Below, piece after piece: positions 8,901 through 16,455 of a DNA stretch of 60,948 bases. The notes beneath the pieces were generated by a model. It searched no databases. It had not been told where the DNA came from and saw nothing but the letters and a program-made list of their open reading frames with translations. The DNA is taken from NCBI GenBank assembly GCA_024102975.1, contig JAGFJD010000527.1, forward strand, positions 1 to 60,948, written 5' to 3'. This DNA comes from Phaeodactylibacter sp. GTDB lineage: Bacteria; Bacteroidota; Bacteroidia; Chitinophagales; Saprospiraceae. Made by a program: the position numbers and the translations under genes. The stretch's first letter is position 1. The number at the start of each line of letters is the position of its first letter.

Positions 8901-10032
8901 TGTCCACAAAACGTCGGCAGGAGAATTTCTGGCGCTGGAGGTAAGCGATACAGGCATTGGCATTCCGGAAGATCAGCAGGAACGCATTTTTGAGCGGTTT
9001 TATCAGGCCTCCCCCAGCCCTTCCTCCCCTTCGGGGGCTGGGGCCGGGGCCGGCATCGGCCTTACCCTCGTCAAAGAACTGGTGACGTTGCTGGGAGGAA
9101 AAATTGAAGTAGAAAGCGAACCAGGCAGCGGCGCCAGGTTCACAGTGCAACTGCCCGTCAGCAATGATGCGCCTTTGAGAACAGCGGGCGCTTTCCTTTC
9201 AACAGTGCGCCAGGCTGTCGTTCCACCTGCCAAAAGCTCCATGCCTGAACCTGCCCGGGAAGAAGAAACGACAGACAGCGGCCTGCCCACCCTGCTGATC
9301 GTAGAAGACTCCCCCGATATCGTCACCTACCTGAAAAGTTGCCTGGAGGGGCAATATGACATCCTGGCCGAGCCCAATGGCCGCTTAGGCGTAGGACGGG
9401 CTATTGAGGCCGTGCCCGATATCATCATCAGCGACGTGATGATGCCGGAGATGGATGGTTTCGAGTTGTGCGAAATCCTGAAAAACGACGAACGGACCAG
9501 CCATATTCCCATCGTACTGCTCACTGCAAAAGCAACGATAGAAGACCGAATAACCGGCCTTAAACGGGGCGCAGACGCCTACCTGCCCAAGCCGTTCAAC
9601 AAAGAGGAACTCCTCGTCCGGCTGGAAAAACTCGTCCAGCTGCGGGCAAAACTACAGGAGCGCTATGCTTCCCTGGCACCTCCTTCCCCTCCGGAAGACC
9701 CTGCCCTCCAACTGGAGGACGAATTTGTGCAAAAGGTCCTCCGACTCGTCGAAGAAAACCTGAACAACGAACACTTCGGCGGCCAGGATATCGCCGACCA
9801 GATTTTTCTCAGCCGGACGCAGGTCCACCGAAAATTGAAAGCCCTCACCGGCAAATCGACCGGGCATTTCATCCGCACCGTCCGCCTGCACAAAGCTAGG
9901 AAACTGCTCCAATCGGGCGCCACTACCGTCAAAGAAGCCGCCTACGACGTTGGGTTTACCGACCCGGCCTACTTCTCCCGCGTTTTTTCCGAAGAATTTG
10001 GGCATCCGCCTAGCTTTTTCCTAAAATCCTGA
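5935..10032 (+). CDS. hybrid two-component system sensor/regulator (HTCS)
   Basis: A 1365-residue one-protein signalling system. In order: a signal segment (LLFSGFLLFHSVILAAQ); a periplasmic two-bladed-propeller type sensor made of W-(I/L/M)-G repeats (for example RGFMWLGGLAGL and GTVWIGTRGGLFKYD); a Y_Y_Y domain ending LPPGKYRFRVKAYS; a transmembrane helix (WAYALYILAALAILYGYL); HisKA with the phosphorylated His in ITHEFRTP (residue 854); a HATPase domain with N and G1 boxes; a receiver with phosphorylatable Asp in ISDVMMPEMDG (residue 1167); and a C-terminal AraC-type helix-turn-helix. The ATG at 5935 is preferred to TTG at 5923 because it precedes the signal peptide directly. A low-complexity PSPSSPSGAGAGAG stretch sits in the ATP lid. 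Such proteins usually activate neighbouring exported-protein genes, which fits the genes downstream. Confidence 0.93.
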   Translation: MLRRLQYSRLLFSGFLLFHSVILAAQPSALRFERLNVEEGFVNAGITTIFQDSRGFMWLGGLAGLTRYDGYDAVSYVYDPADSLSIGDHKANVIIESRDSGIWIGAQNGLHYFNREKETFTRFLMEADSHVRSVFGLCEDDSGRLWALTPLGIYILEPHTWAERKLDVPNENEQYRCIHKAKDGTIWVGTTGGLYSARETDQGIQMSPVPVNLPGPGYPQDKTIRTIAENNAGSLWLGVQDGVIRYDPTLEEAVYIPLQAEKSFYVYAIHIGRDGLVWCATVWGLFRIDSKTLGWRRFQSDRNDNNSLISNSIYDIYEDRSGIIWISTKEGINLFKPFTENFRGFPNDYQYEMGGVAQLRGFFEISPGKLLLWEDGQLMIFDWQRGTKTPFPHSPAGNPEAWHSRFLCFFRDNRDRIWMGTEGGVFVFNSTTNQFTHYHRDAAPPFALSSNFIRDIYQDHTGAIWVTTWRGGTNCINAETGEVSHLLDTSAKDSRSHGRTIFEDRNGTVWIGTRGGLFKYDRENKQFIRYHHDPNDSKSISENTAFDLYEDEQGSLWIGTYGGGLNLFDPDSETFTHFTVKDGLPDNNILSIFPDGRGNLWMSTFTSIVKFDPETKTFTGFNHRDGLLNRRFSAFSHYQSPYSGHLIYEGHEGIDIFHPDSLVMDSVPPIVQITDLQLFNRSFPIRRGAEDAKNGDFYLSQSITETKELALPYRMKVITFKFAALHFANPKKNKYAYKLEGFDEGWQDIGNRRTATFTNLPPGKYRFRVKAYSAYGVESENEAALALSILPPWWLTWWAYALYILAALAILYGYLSYQRRRWRLQSELEAQQREAQRLQELDSFKSRLYANITHEFRTPLTVIMGLTEEIPAYHQKEETSRLQQAVELVRRNSARVLQLINQMLGLARIEAGMMDLDMKQGDVIAFLKYLTESHESLAAAKKIALSFEASPAQLVMDYDEEKLYDIFSNLVSNAIKFTGEGGKVSVKAGVHKTSAGEFLALEVSDTGIGIPEDQQERIFERFYQASPSPSSPSGAGAGAGIGLTLVKELVTLLGGKIEVESEPGSGARFTVQLPVSNDAPLRTAGAFLSTVRQAVVPPAKSSMPEPAREEETTDSGLPTLLIVEDSPDIVTYLKSCLEGQYDILAEPNGRLGVGRAIEAVPDIIISDVMMPEMDGFELCEILKNDERTSHIPIVLLTAKATIEDRITGLKRGADAYLPKPFNKEELLVRLEKLVQLRAKLQERYASLAPPSPPEDPALQLEDEFVQKVLRLVEENLNNEHFGGQDIADQIFLSRTQVHRKLKALTGKSTGHFIRTVRLHKARKLLQSGATTVKEAAYDVGFTDPAYFSRVFSEEFGHPPSFFLKS

Positions 10033-10065
10033 TTTTCAATATTTTACAAAAATCCATTATTCAGT

Positions 10066-10107
10066 TTGCAACAATAGTCCAAGCGATTGCAACAGTCGTC
10101 CAAGGGG
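10066..10107 (+). promoter_or_regulatory. two 21-bp direct repeats, candidate activator operator
   Basis: Repeat 1 begins TTGCAACAATAGTCCAAG at 10066 and repeat 2 begins TTGCAACAGTCGTCCAAG at 10087, exactly 21 bases apart. A -7 box starts 38 bases after the start of repeat 2. The same layout and a closely related motif occur at 47239-47304. AraC-type or LytTR-type regulators commonly bind such two-turn direct repeats; the adjacent HTCS is the obvious candidate. Confidence 0.55.
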
Positions 10108-10124
10108 GGAAGGGGCGTTTCGAA

Positions 10125-10132
10125 TAATTTTG
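10125..10132 (+). promoter_or_regulatory. candidate -7 box
   Basis: TAATTTTG matches TAnnTTTG exactly and lies 46 bases ahead of the ATG at 10178, just downstream of the direct-repeat pair. Confidence 0.5.
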
Positions 10133-10177
10133 AAGCACGATCACGATAATCTTTTTCTGCACTACAACTTATATCAC

Positions 10178-11255
10178 ATGAAAAAGCTATCCACCCTAAT
10201 CGCCCTGGGGCTTTTGCCGTTCCTTCTGTTGAGCCAAACCCCGCAGGCATTCAATTACCAGGCTGTGGTCCGGGATGCAAACGGCCCCATCCAAAATGCT
10301 ACGGTTGACTTCAAGGTTGACATCCTGCAAAACGGCGTTTCCATCTATTGCGAAGAACACAATGACCAGCCTACCGGGCAGTGGGGCATCGTCAATTTGA
10401 AGATCGGATTGGGAATGGCGTGTTCCGGAGGCAGCTTTTCCGACATAAACTGGAGCGCGGGGCAATTTCAACTTCAGATTTCCCTGGATGGCCAACCAAT
10501 GGGGGCGGCGGCGGATATTGTGGCGGTACCGTTTGCGTTGCATGCCCAAAAATCGGGAGACAGCTATTGGGTGAAAAACGGCACGGATATTTCCTATGAC
10601 GAAGGGGAAATAGGCATCGGGACAAACACGCCGGATTTCCTCCTGGATGTAGAGGCTCCCGGAATAACGGGAAAAACAACAATGGCAAGATTCTGGCACC
10701 CCGGGGAAAACACCTTTCTCATCAACGAATACGGAGGATCAACCAATTTAGTACAGCTGGCCGTAATCAATGCCGAACAAAACCTGAGCCTGGTGACTTC
10801 CAGCGGCAACAGCCTGAATGAAACCACCAGCACGGGAATTTATATAAAATCCGGCGGCAATGTAGGCATTGGAAATATTAACCCCTTAGCAAAATTGCAC
10901 ATCAACGAACCTGACGCAACTTTAACCGGCGGGGGCGGCCTATTGCAGGGCCACAGCAGCCTACGACAAAAAAGTAGCCGGCGTGATCAGCGGCGCCAAC
11001 GGGATTAACCCCGGCATATCCCTATCCCAGGAAGACGTCCTGGACGGCGATTACCCCCTGACCATGCTGGGCCGGGTTTATGTCAAAGTAACCGGCAAGG
11101 TGGAGGTGGGCGATATGCTCACCACTTCTTCAAAGCCCGGGTTTGCCATGTCCATACAAGACCATTCCAAAGCCAACGGGACTGTGGTGGGTAAAGCCAT
11201 GACGGGGAATGATGAGGGGGAAGGGATGGTTTTGGTGCTGGTTAATCTGCAGTGA
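10178..11255 (+). pseudogene. tail-fibre-like exported protein gene, frameshifted
   Basis: The first part (10178 to about 10960) encodes a signal peptide (STLIALGLLPFLLLSQ), the conserved QAFNYQAVVRDANG start of this Bacteroidota family, and VGIG-type repeats seen in fibrous surface proteins. The C-terminal part, in another frame (about 10962-11255), continues with KVAGVISGANGINPG and ends GEGMVLVLVNLQ. The intact relative at 16456 has 'VSSRPYDPKVAGVISG' at this point, preceded by a segment (AEYFNVKKSDNLEPGSLAVI) that is missing here. A deletion with frame change near 10925-10965 is therefore likely. A sequencing indel cannot explain the lost segment by itself. The gene lies directly downstream of the direct-repeat operator and HTCS. 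Confidence 0.75.
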
Positions 11256-11397
11256 ATGGACAAGGCGAAACACTGTATTATCTGCGTGAACACTGATGAG
11301 GCATAGCAGAAGCCCAACAGAGCACGGCTTTGGATTTGCAGGCACAGCAGGTCTTCTACCCTTTGAAAAACATTATCTAACAATAAACTCGATAGTC

Positions 11398-12102
11398 ATG
11401 AAAAAGCATCTCTTAATTTTGATTGGAACTTTGATTATTTTCATTAGTGCATGCGAAGAAAATCCGCCTTCTACACCTCCTGTTGCCGATTTCTCAAAAG
11501 ATACCGACATTATAATCGCTGATATTACCAGTGCCAAATTTGACAACACTTCAACAGGGGACATCGATTCTTATTCCTGGGAATTCGAAGGCGGCCTCGG
11601 TTATTCCAACAGTAAAGACCCATCTTATGTCTTTGAATATGAAGGAGCAAGGGAAGTTAACCTGACCGTTGAAGGCCCTGGAGGCTCTGATGAAAGGAAG
11701 CTGTTTGTTGTTGTTTATCCGTTTGATCCAAATTGCATTAATTTCAATAATTCAAGTACTCACACAACAAAAAAGATCAACTCTTTAAGAGATAACAACC
11801 TGGTGAAGAAGGGATTTATTAAGATCAAAAATGATTACAACGTTACTTTAGACCTTCTGCTGTATTCCCCTGCCGATTGGCTCAGCGGCAATTACCTCAA
11901 AAGGTATTCATATTCTTTAAGTCCCGGCGCAGAAGGCCGATTGTCTGTCGACAACAACCCATTTCAATTTTCAAATGAATGGGGCATTAGAGTACAGGGC
12001 ACAAATGGTCTCATCTCATGCATAAGAACTGTCGGCGCCGTTGGGACTTTTAATGGCTCTCAATATACAATACGTGCATCAGACATTTTGGACGGAATAT
12101 GA
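11398..12102 (+). CDS. PKD domain lipoprotein
   Basis: A 234-residue predicted lipoprotein: MKKHLLILIGTLIIFISAC with lipobox cysteine at residue 19. A single PKD domain follows at about residues 28-100 (PVADFSKDTD, then DSYSWEFEGGLGYS, then YVFEYEGAREVNLTVEGPGG). The C-terminal 130 residues (from about FDPNCINFNN to the end) match no family I recognise and look beta-rich. The ATG at 11398 is chosen because it begins the lipoprotein signal; the longer in-frame start at 11296 adds non-conserved residues. The codons look more AT-rich than in neighbouring genes, which may mean recent acquisition. It lies between exported-protein genes and is probably surface or periplasm facing. Confidence 0.8.
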   Translation: MKKHLLILIGTLIIFISACEENPPSTPPVADFSKDTDIIIADITSAKFDNTSTGDIDSYSWEFEGGLGYSNSKDPSYVFEYEGAREVNLTVEGPGGSDERKLFVVVYPFDPNCINFNNSSTHTTKKINSLRDNNLVKKGFIKIKNDYNVTLDLLLYSPADWLSGNYLKRYSYSLSPGAEGRLSVDNNPFQFSNEWGIRVQGTNGLISCIRTVGAVGTFNGSQYTIRASDILDGI

Positions 12103-12588
12103 TGACTAGCAAAACACAAGTTCAGGGGCTAGGGCTGGAACGACGCAGTATCGTCGGCGAAAGTGTATTACCGCAGCGTGCGCCAGTAACGGACAGGATG
12201 GGCAGGATTGGGGGGCATCTCGCAGAGAAGACATGATTTACAAGATTTACACGATGAGGAGCCTTGCGGGGACGGGGAACAGGATGAGCAGGATTATGTG
12301 GGAAACGGGATTTACAGCCCCAATGCCGTGCCGGGAAAAGCCCCGTCACAGGCAAGGCTGGCAGGGATGGACAGGATTAGCCGCTGCGCTGCCGCTTCCC
12401 GCAGCCCTGTGTCTGCCGCCTCCCCCCTCATCGGCCGCCGTAGCCAGAGGCGAAGGTGGTTCGGGGAGATCGGGGGGGGCTAACAGTCAGGACATCCAAA
12501 AAACCAATTGACAGCCAGGGCCCCATTTATATTGCGCCCTGGCTCTTCCGAGCAGCTATAGAATATTTCAACCATAAAACTCCGCAAT
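12103..12588. other. gene-free repeat-rich spacer
   Basis: No gene is supported; short open frames here are translations of repeats. It holds four period-9 tracts with a CAGGATT/ACAAGATT core (near 12193, 12241, 12278 and 12361), the 79-bp dispersed element (12402-12480), and a hairpin with stem AGCCAGGGC and GCCCTGGCT (12513-12544) ahead of the kelch gene. The hairpin has no T-run, so it is not a typical terminator. Confidence 0.65.
12402..12480 (+). repeat. 79-80 bp dispersed element, copy A
   Basis: It begins CAGCCCTG, has the conserved core CGCCGTAGCCAGAGGCGAAG and ends in a G-run. Copies B (40305-40384, plus) and C (56670-56748, minus) match it over the whole length. All three lie beside CAGGATTAACAGGATT-type tracts. 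Confidence 0.75.
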
Positions 12589-13944
12589 ATGCAAAAGAAA
12601 CTCTTATTGATTTTGATAAGTATCGGAATGGGCGCTACCGCCGCCGCTCAATGGTCCCAGATCAACATGGAAACCGGCCGCTGGAACCACAGCTCGGCCT
12701 GTATAAATGGCAAGCTGATCATCGCCGGCGGGCTGGTTTCCGGTTTTCAGCCCATCAATTCTGTGGAAATCTACGATATCGAAACGGGGGTGTGGTCGGA
12801 TACCACCCTTAGCGAAGCCCGGGGCTTTATGGGCACGGCCGTCCTCGGCAGCAAAGTGTATTTTGCCGGCGGCGGCGACCTGACCGGAGGTATTTCAGAT
12901 CAAATAGACATATACGATGCTTCCACCGGCGAATGGAGCACGATGAACCTCCTGGAGCCCCGGGCGGCTTTGTCCGCCGCCGCTGTAGGAGGCAAACTGT
13001 TCTTCGCCGGCGGGGGCAGCATCAACTATCCGAATTTCTCTCCCTCCGGCACGGTGGAGATTTATGATACCTTAACCGGAAACTGGGACTATTACGCCCT
13101 AAGCGAAGCCAGGATGGCTATGGGTGCAGCCGTCGCCGACGATAAAGCATTTTTTGCCGGCGGGGTGAAAAACAATACGGAAGCCAGCAGTTGGGTCGAC
13201 ATTTATAACGCGGCCGATGATAGCTGGGATACGGCTTACTTGTCGCTGCCCCGTTTTTTCCTTTCCGCCACGACAGTGGGCGACAAAATCCTGTTCGCGG
13301 GAGGAACCGACCCGCTCTCTAACGACTCGGATGCTGTCGATATTTATGACCTGAATACCGGAGATTGGGACACTCCTACTGCCCTTCCAGTAGAGGCTAT
13401 GGGAATAGCTGCTGCAACGATGGGAGACAAAGCCTATTTCGCCGGCGGCAGTACGGTCGACAACAACTTAACTGTGGAAACTCCGGCCAACGCCTTGTAC
13501 ATATATGGGCCTTCACATGTATTTCAGGGATGGGAGGCAGAATATATGCAAACGCCCCGGGTAGGCGCCTCGGCTGCGGTTTGGGAGAACCAGCTCTTTA
13601 TTTCCGGAGGGTTCAACTGGATCGACCGGCACCTAAGCTCCATTGAAATCTACACCGATACTACTCTTGTCAATACAACGGAAACGCCGGCGCCCGTTCC
13701 GGAGCTTTCGCTTTATCCCAACCCAAACAAAGGACAGTTTTCCATTGAATTCCCCAGGGAAATCAGCCTGCCCGTTACCATCCGCCTGTTTGATTTGAAG
13801 GGCACGGAAGTTTTCAGGATAACCGCCCGCGCTTCTAACCAAACCATAAACGCGAACCAGCTTCCGGCGGGGGCATACCTTTTAGGCGTTTACGCGCCTG
13901 ACGGCCGGCTGGTTGCGAAAAAGAGAGTGGTGATAGCTCCCTAA
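12589..13944 (+). CDS. kelch-repeat protein with T9SS sorting domain
   Basis: A 451-residue exported protein. The signal peptide is MQKKLLLILISIGMGATAAA. Six or so kelch motifs follow, each with a GK(L/V)(I/Y/F)FAGG core and a VEIYD or VDIYN strand (for example KVYFAGGGDLTGGISDQIDI and KILFAGGTDPLSNDSD), which would form a beta-propeller. The last 80 residues are a type A T9SS C-terminal sorting domain: LSLYPNPNKGQFSIEF, then TIRLFDLKGTEVFR and LPAGAYLLGVYAPDGRLV. The domain predicts secretion through PorU/PorV and surface attachment or release. The ligand is unknown; kelch propellers in this phylum may bind glycans or proteins. A period-7 array starts right after its TAA stop. Confidence 0.9.
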   Translation: MQKKLLLILISIGMGATAAAQWSQINMETGRWNHSSACINGKLIIAGGLVSGFQPINSVEIYDIETGVWSDTTLSEARGFMGTAVLGSKVYFAGGGDLTGGISDQIDIYDASTGEWSTMNLLEPRAALSAAAVGGKLFFAGGGSINYPNFSPSGTVEIYDTLTGNWDYYALSEARMAMGAAVADDKAFFAGGVKNNTEASSWVDIYNAADDSWDTAYLSLPRFFLSATTVGDKILFAGGTDPLSNDSDAVDIYDLNTGDWDTPTALPVEAMGIAAATMGDKAYFAGGSTVDNNLTVETPANALYIYGPSHVFQGWEAEYMQTPRVGASAAVWENQLFISGGFNWIDRHLSSIEIYTDTTLVNTTETPAPVPELSLYPNPNKGQFSIEFPREISLPVTIRLFDLKGTEVFRITARASNQTINANQLPAGAYLLGVYAPDGRLVAKKRVVIAP

Positions 13945-14035
13945 GCGAACAGCCAAAAGCGACCGTCTTCGCTACGCTCTTCCGGGTAAAAATCGCAAAC
14001 AGCCAAAAGCGAACAGCAAACAGCGAACAGCAAAC
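13945..14035 (+). repeat. period-7 array after stop codon (GCGAACA family)
   Basis: The first part (13945-13964) follows the kelch stop with no gap: GCGAACA, GCCAAAA, GCGACC. The second part (13994-14035) has six units: GCAAACA, GCCAAAA, GCGAACA, GCAAACA, GCGAACA, GCAAACA. The period is exactly 7 throughout each part. Confidence 0.75.
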
Positions 14036-14076
14036 ACCCCTAAACCATGCATCAACTCACCATCAAAACCTGCAAC

Positions 14077-14592
14077 ATGAAAAATCGTAATTTTTCAACC
14101 CTCCTATTCCTCCTCCTCCCCCTTTTCGCCACCGCCCAGCTCCAGCTCGGCCGGCAAGCCATCGCAATAGCGGGGGGATACGGCGTCAACTCCGGCGCCA
14201 ACCTGAGCATCAGCTACACCGTCGGCGAGGTAGCGGTTCAAACCCGCGAAGCACCGGGCGCCGGCATCATCCTGACGGAAGGCTTCCAGCAACCGGACGA
14301 CGACGTCATAATCGGAACAAAGGAACCTTTTTCTCTCTGCGAACTGGGCATAACCGTTTTCCCCAACCCCGTCAGCCAGGTATTGAATATCCGCCTGGAG
14401 GCACCCCTCTCCCGCCCGGTTACGGCCAGCTTGTTCAGCCCTTCCGGGCAGGTGGTCCGGGCTGTGGAAATGGCCACGGGCGATGCTCAGCTGGATATGA
14501 GCCGGCTGCCGGGTGGCGTGTATGTGTTGCGGTTTGCGCAGGGGGGTAAAGTGTACTCGCCCTGCAGGGTGCTGAAGGTGGCGAGCCGGTAA
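14077..14592 (+). CDS. small exported protein with T9SS sorting domain
   Basis: A 171-residue protein. Signal peptide KNRNFSTLLFLLLPLFATAQ; a short middle section with the common ISYTVGEVAVQT and LTEGFQQP motifs of many Bacteroidota secreted proteins; then a type A T9SS sorting domain (LGITVFPNPVSQVLNIRLEA, then LFSPSGQVVR and LPGGVYVLRF). The start at 14077 begins the signal peptide; the upstream in-frame ATG at 14047 adds ten unlikely residues. The mature N-terminal part is too short for an enzyme, so it may be a surface-exposed structural or cargo-less protein. The metalloprotease gene follows after 31 bases and is probably co-transcribed. Confidence 0.85.
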   Translation: MKNRNFSTLLFLLLPLFATAQLQLGRQAIAIAGGYGVNSGANLSISYTVGEVAVQTREAPGAGIILTEGFQQPDDDVIIGTKEPFSLCELGITVFPNPVSQVLNIRLEAPLSRPVTASLFSPSGQVVRAVEMATGDAQLDMSRLPGGVYVLRFAQGGKVYSPCRVLKVASR

Positions 14593-14623
14593 TTTCTTTT
14601 AACCCTATTCAAACGTACTCACC

Positions 14624-16186
14624 ATGAAAGATTATGCCATACTCCTTTTCGATATAAAAAGAACCCTATTTTTAGCGGTAAATTTTCTTCTCGCCGCGCC
14701 CTTTCTAAAAGGGCAAATCCCTCATCCACAGCAAAAAACACCGCTGCAACTGTTGATTGAAAGTTCGAATTTTGATGATGAAACGAAAGTTTACGATTTA
14801 TTCGAACCCTTAGCTCAGGCCCGGCCTTATGACCTTACAAAAGAAGCTTCCTATTTCGAGGTATTCGAGTTGAAAAGGAACCAGCTCCATGAGATACTGT
14901 CAGAAAAGGAAGCCTTGATGAAGCTAACCGTAAACTTTCAGGGAAAAGAAAGGACGCTTCTGTTAAGCCAAAGCAAGATTCTCAGTGACAGTTATAGTCT
15001 TCGCAACGAGGCAGGGAAAGTCCTGAATTCCGAACCGAAAGGGCTGTTTTACAAGGGCGTCATACAAGGAGAAAACACTTCTATGGCGACAGCAAGTTTT
15101 TTTGAGAATGAAGTGCGGGTTAGTTTCTCAGACAGAGAGAGCAATTACAGGATCGCCCGCCTGAAAAACAGCGATTATGTTGGCTATCGGGATATTGACC
15201 TGTTGAAGGTGCCGGAATTTGAATGCCTGGCTGGCGATTCTCCGGCGGTCGAAGAACGTAAGGAATCGCCCGGAAGCCATATGGACAGGCCAGTTGTCAA
15301 TACCAGTTGCCAGTACGTTGAAGTTTATTTTGAATGCGATTTCAAGTTTTTTCAGGACGAGGGTTACTCTGTAAGTGCGGTAGAACAACAGGTCGCTGCT
15401 ATATTCAATGAAGTCCAGGCCATCTATTACAACGAGTCTATACCAATTGCCATTTCCGAGATATTGGTTTGGACTTATTTCGATCCCTACGCATCCAGCA
15501 ACAGCCTTGATGAGGTCTTAGATGAGTTTAAAGCGTACCGGGGAAATGCTTACAACGGGCGTCTGGCGCACTTACTTTCAACCCGGGATTTGAACGGCGG
15601 GTTAGCCTGGATTGATGTTCTGTGTTCCAATGGCCTGCAATACGCTGTCAGTGGCAATATAACTCCCGGAAACGTCGTTGTTTTCCCTTCTTATTCCTGG
15701 AATGTAGCGTTGGTTGCCCACGAGTTGGGTCATAATTTTGGTTCAAAGCACACCCACTGGTGCGGCTGGCCAGGAGGGCCAATAGATAACTGCGCTACGC
15801 CGGAAAATAATGATGGAAATCCTTGTGCCACCTGTTGCTCACCAGGCCCTCCTCCCCTCAATGGCGGCACGATAATGAGCTACTGCGACCCCAACATCAA
15901 TTTCAATAACGGATTTGGTCCTCTTCCCGGCGACAAAATACGATCAGAGTTTGCCAATGCCGGCTGTTACTCCAATTGTTTTGCCTGGATTGACTACGAC
16001 TGGAACGGCATCGAAAATGGCTCTTTCACCCAACCCTGGAATACATTGAGAGAAGGGGTAAATGCCGTAAGAAACGAGGGTGCCATATTTATCAAATCTT
16101 CTAATGGCAATGAAATTCTCACGATCGACGTCAATAAATCTTTCCTCATCCGTACCTGGGAAGGAGCTTCGATCATTGGACAGTGA
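14624..16186 (+). CDS. reprolysin-type (M12B-like) zinc metalloprotease
   Basis: A 520-residue exported peptidase. Signal-like segment at about residues 8-29; a propeptide-like region to about 200; then a catalytic domain with zinc motif HELGHNFGSKH (His366, Glu367, His370, His376) followed by THWCGW. The Met-turn is GTIMSYCD with Met418. Many cysteines (380, 390, 401, 404, 405, 421) suggest disulfides, as in adamalysins. Residues 454-520 form a separate C-terminal module (WIDYDWNG, then PWNTLREGVNAV, ending ASIIGQ) that recurs at the end of the 17795 gene and resembles one turn of a beta-helix domain. There is no canonical T9SS domain. The substrate is unknown. Base composition is more AT-rich than the flanking T9SS genes. 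Confidence 0.88.
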   Translation: MKDYAILLFDIKRTLFLAVNFLLAAPFLKGQIPHPQQKTPLQLLIESSNFDDETKVYDLFEPLAQARPYDLTKEASYFEVFELKRNQLHEILSEKEALMKLTVNFQGKERTLLLSQSKILSDSYSLRNEAGKVLNSEPKGLFYKGVIQGENTSMATASFFENEVRVSFSDRESNYRIARLKNSDYVGYRDIDLLKVPEFECLAGDSPAVEERKESPGSHMDRPVVNTSCQYVEVYFECDFKFFQDEGYSVSAVEQQVAAIFNEVQAIYYNESIPIAISEILVWTYFDPYASSNSLDEVLDEFKAYRGNAYNGRLAHLLSTRDLNGGLAWIDVLCSNGLQYAVSGNITPGNVVVFPSYSWNVALVAHELGHNFGSKHTHWCGWPGGPIDNCATPENNDGNPCATCCSPGPPPLNGGTIMSYCDPNINFNNGFGPLPGDKIRSEFANAGCYSNCFAWIDYDWNGIENGSFTQPWNTLREGVNAVRNEGAIFIKSSNGNEILTIDVNKSFLIRTWEGASIIGQ

Positions 16187-16256
16187 ATACTGCTATTTCC
16201 ATTTAATGAAAATTGGATAGTAGTTTAAATCCGTTGATATATCGGTGCAAATGGAG

Positions 16257-16389
16257 AGGGGTTGTGCAATAAGTATATGTAGACAGAATTAACAAGATTA
16301 TCAGGATATATACACCCCTCTGGCGCAAGCCACTACATCTTGTAAATCCTGTTAATCCTGTCTGCTTTCGACCTTTTTGCACAACCCCT
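16257..16389 (+). repeat. 133-bp inverted-repeat element with period-9 arms
   Basis: Outer arms AGGGGTTGTGCAA (16257-16269) and TTGCACAACCCCT (16377-16389) are perfect inverted copies. Inside are inverted period-9 arrays: GACAGAATT, AACAAGATT, ATCAGGATA on the left, and the complement of GACAGGATT, AACAGGATT, TACAAGATG on the right. A half copy starting GGGGGTTGTGCAAAAAGGCC is at 40217. No transposase is seen. Confidence 0.75.
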
Positions 16390-16455
16390 GGATAGGCCAC
16401 CAGATTTAACCCACTTCCGAAAATTTGATCACTCAACTAAAACTCTAAACCTGTC

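Noticed and set aside
12208..12511. Two short plus-strand open frames
   Set aside because: They consist of period-9 tracts and the 79-bp dispersed element, which recurs on both strands elsewhere.
13945..14035. Possible CRISPR-like array
   Set aside because: The units are 7 bp with no spacers, so this is a short tandem array and not a CRISPR locus; no cas genes are present.
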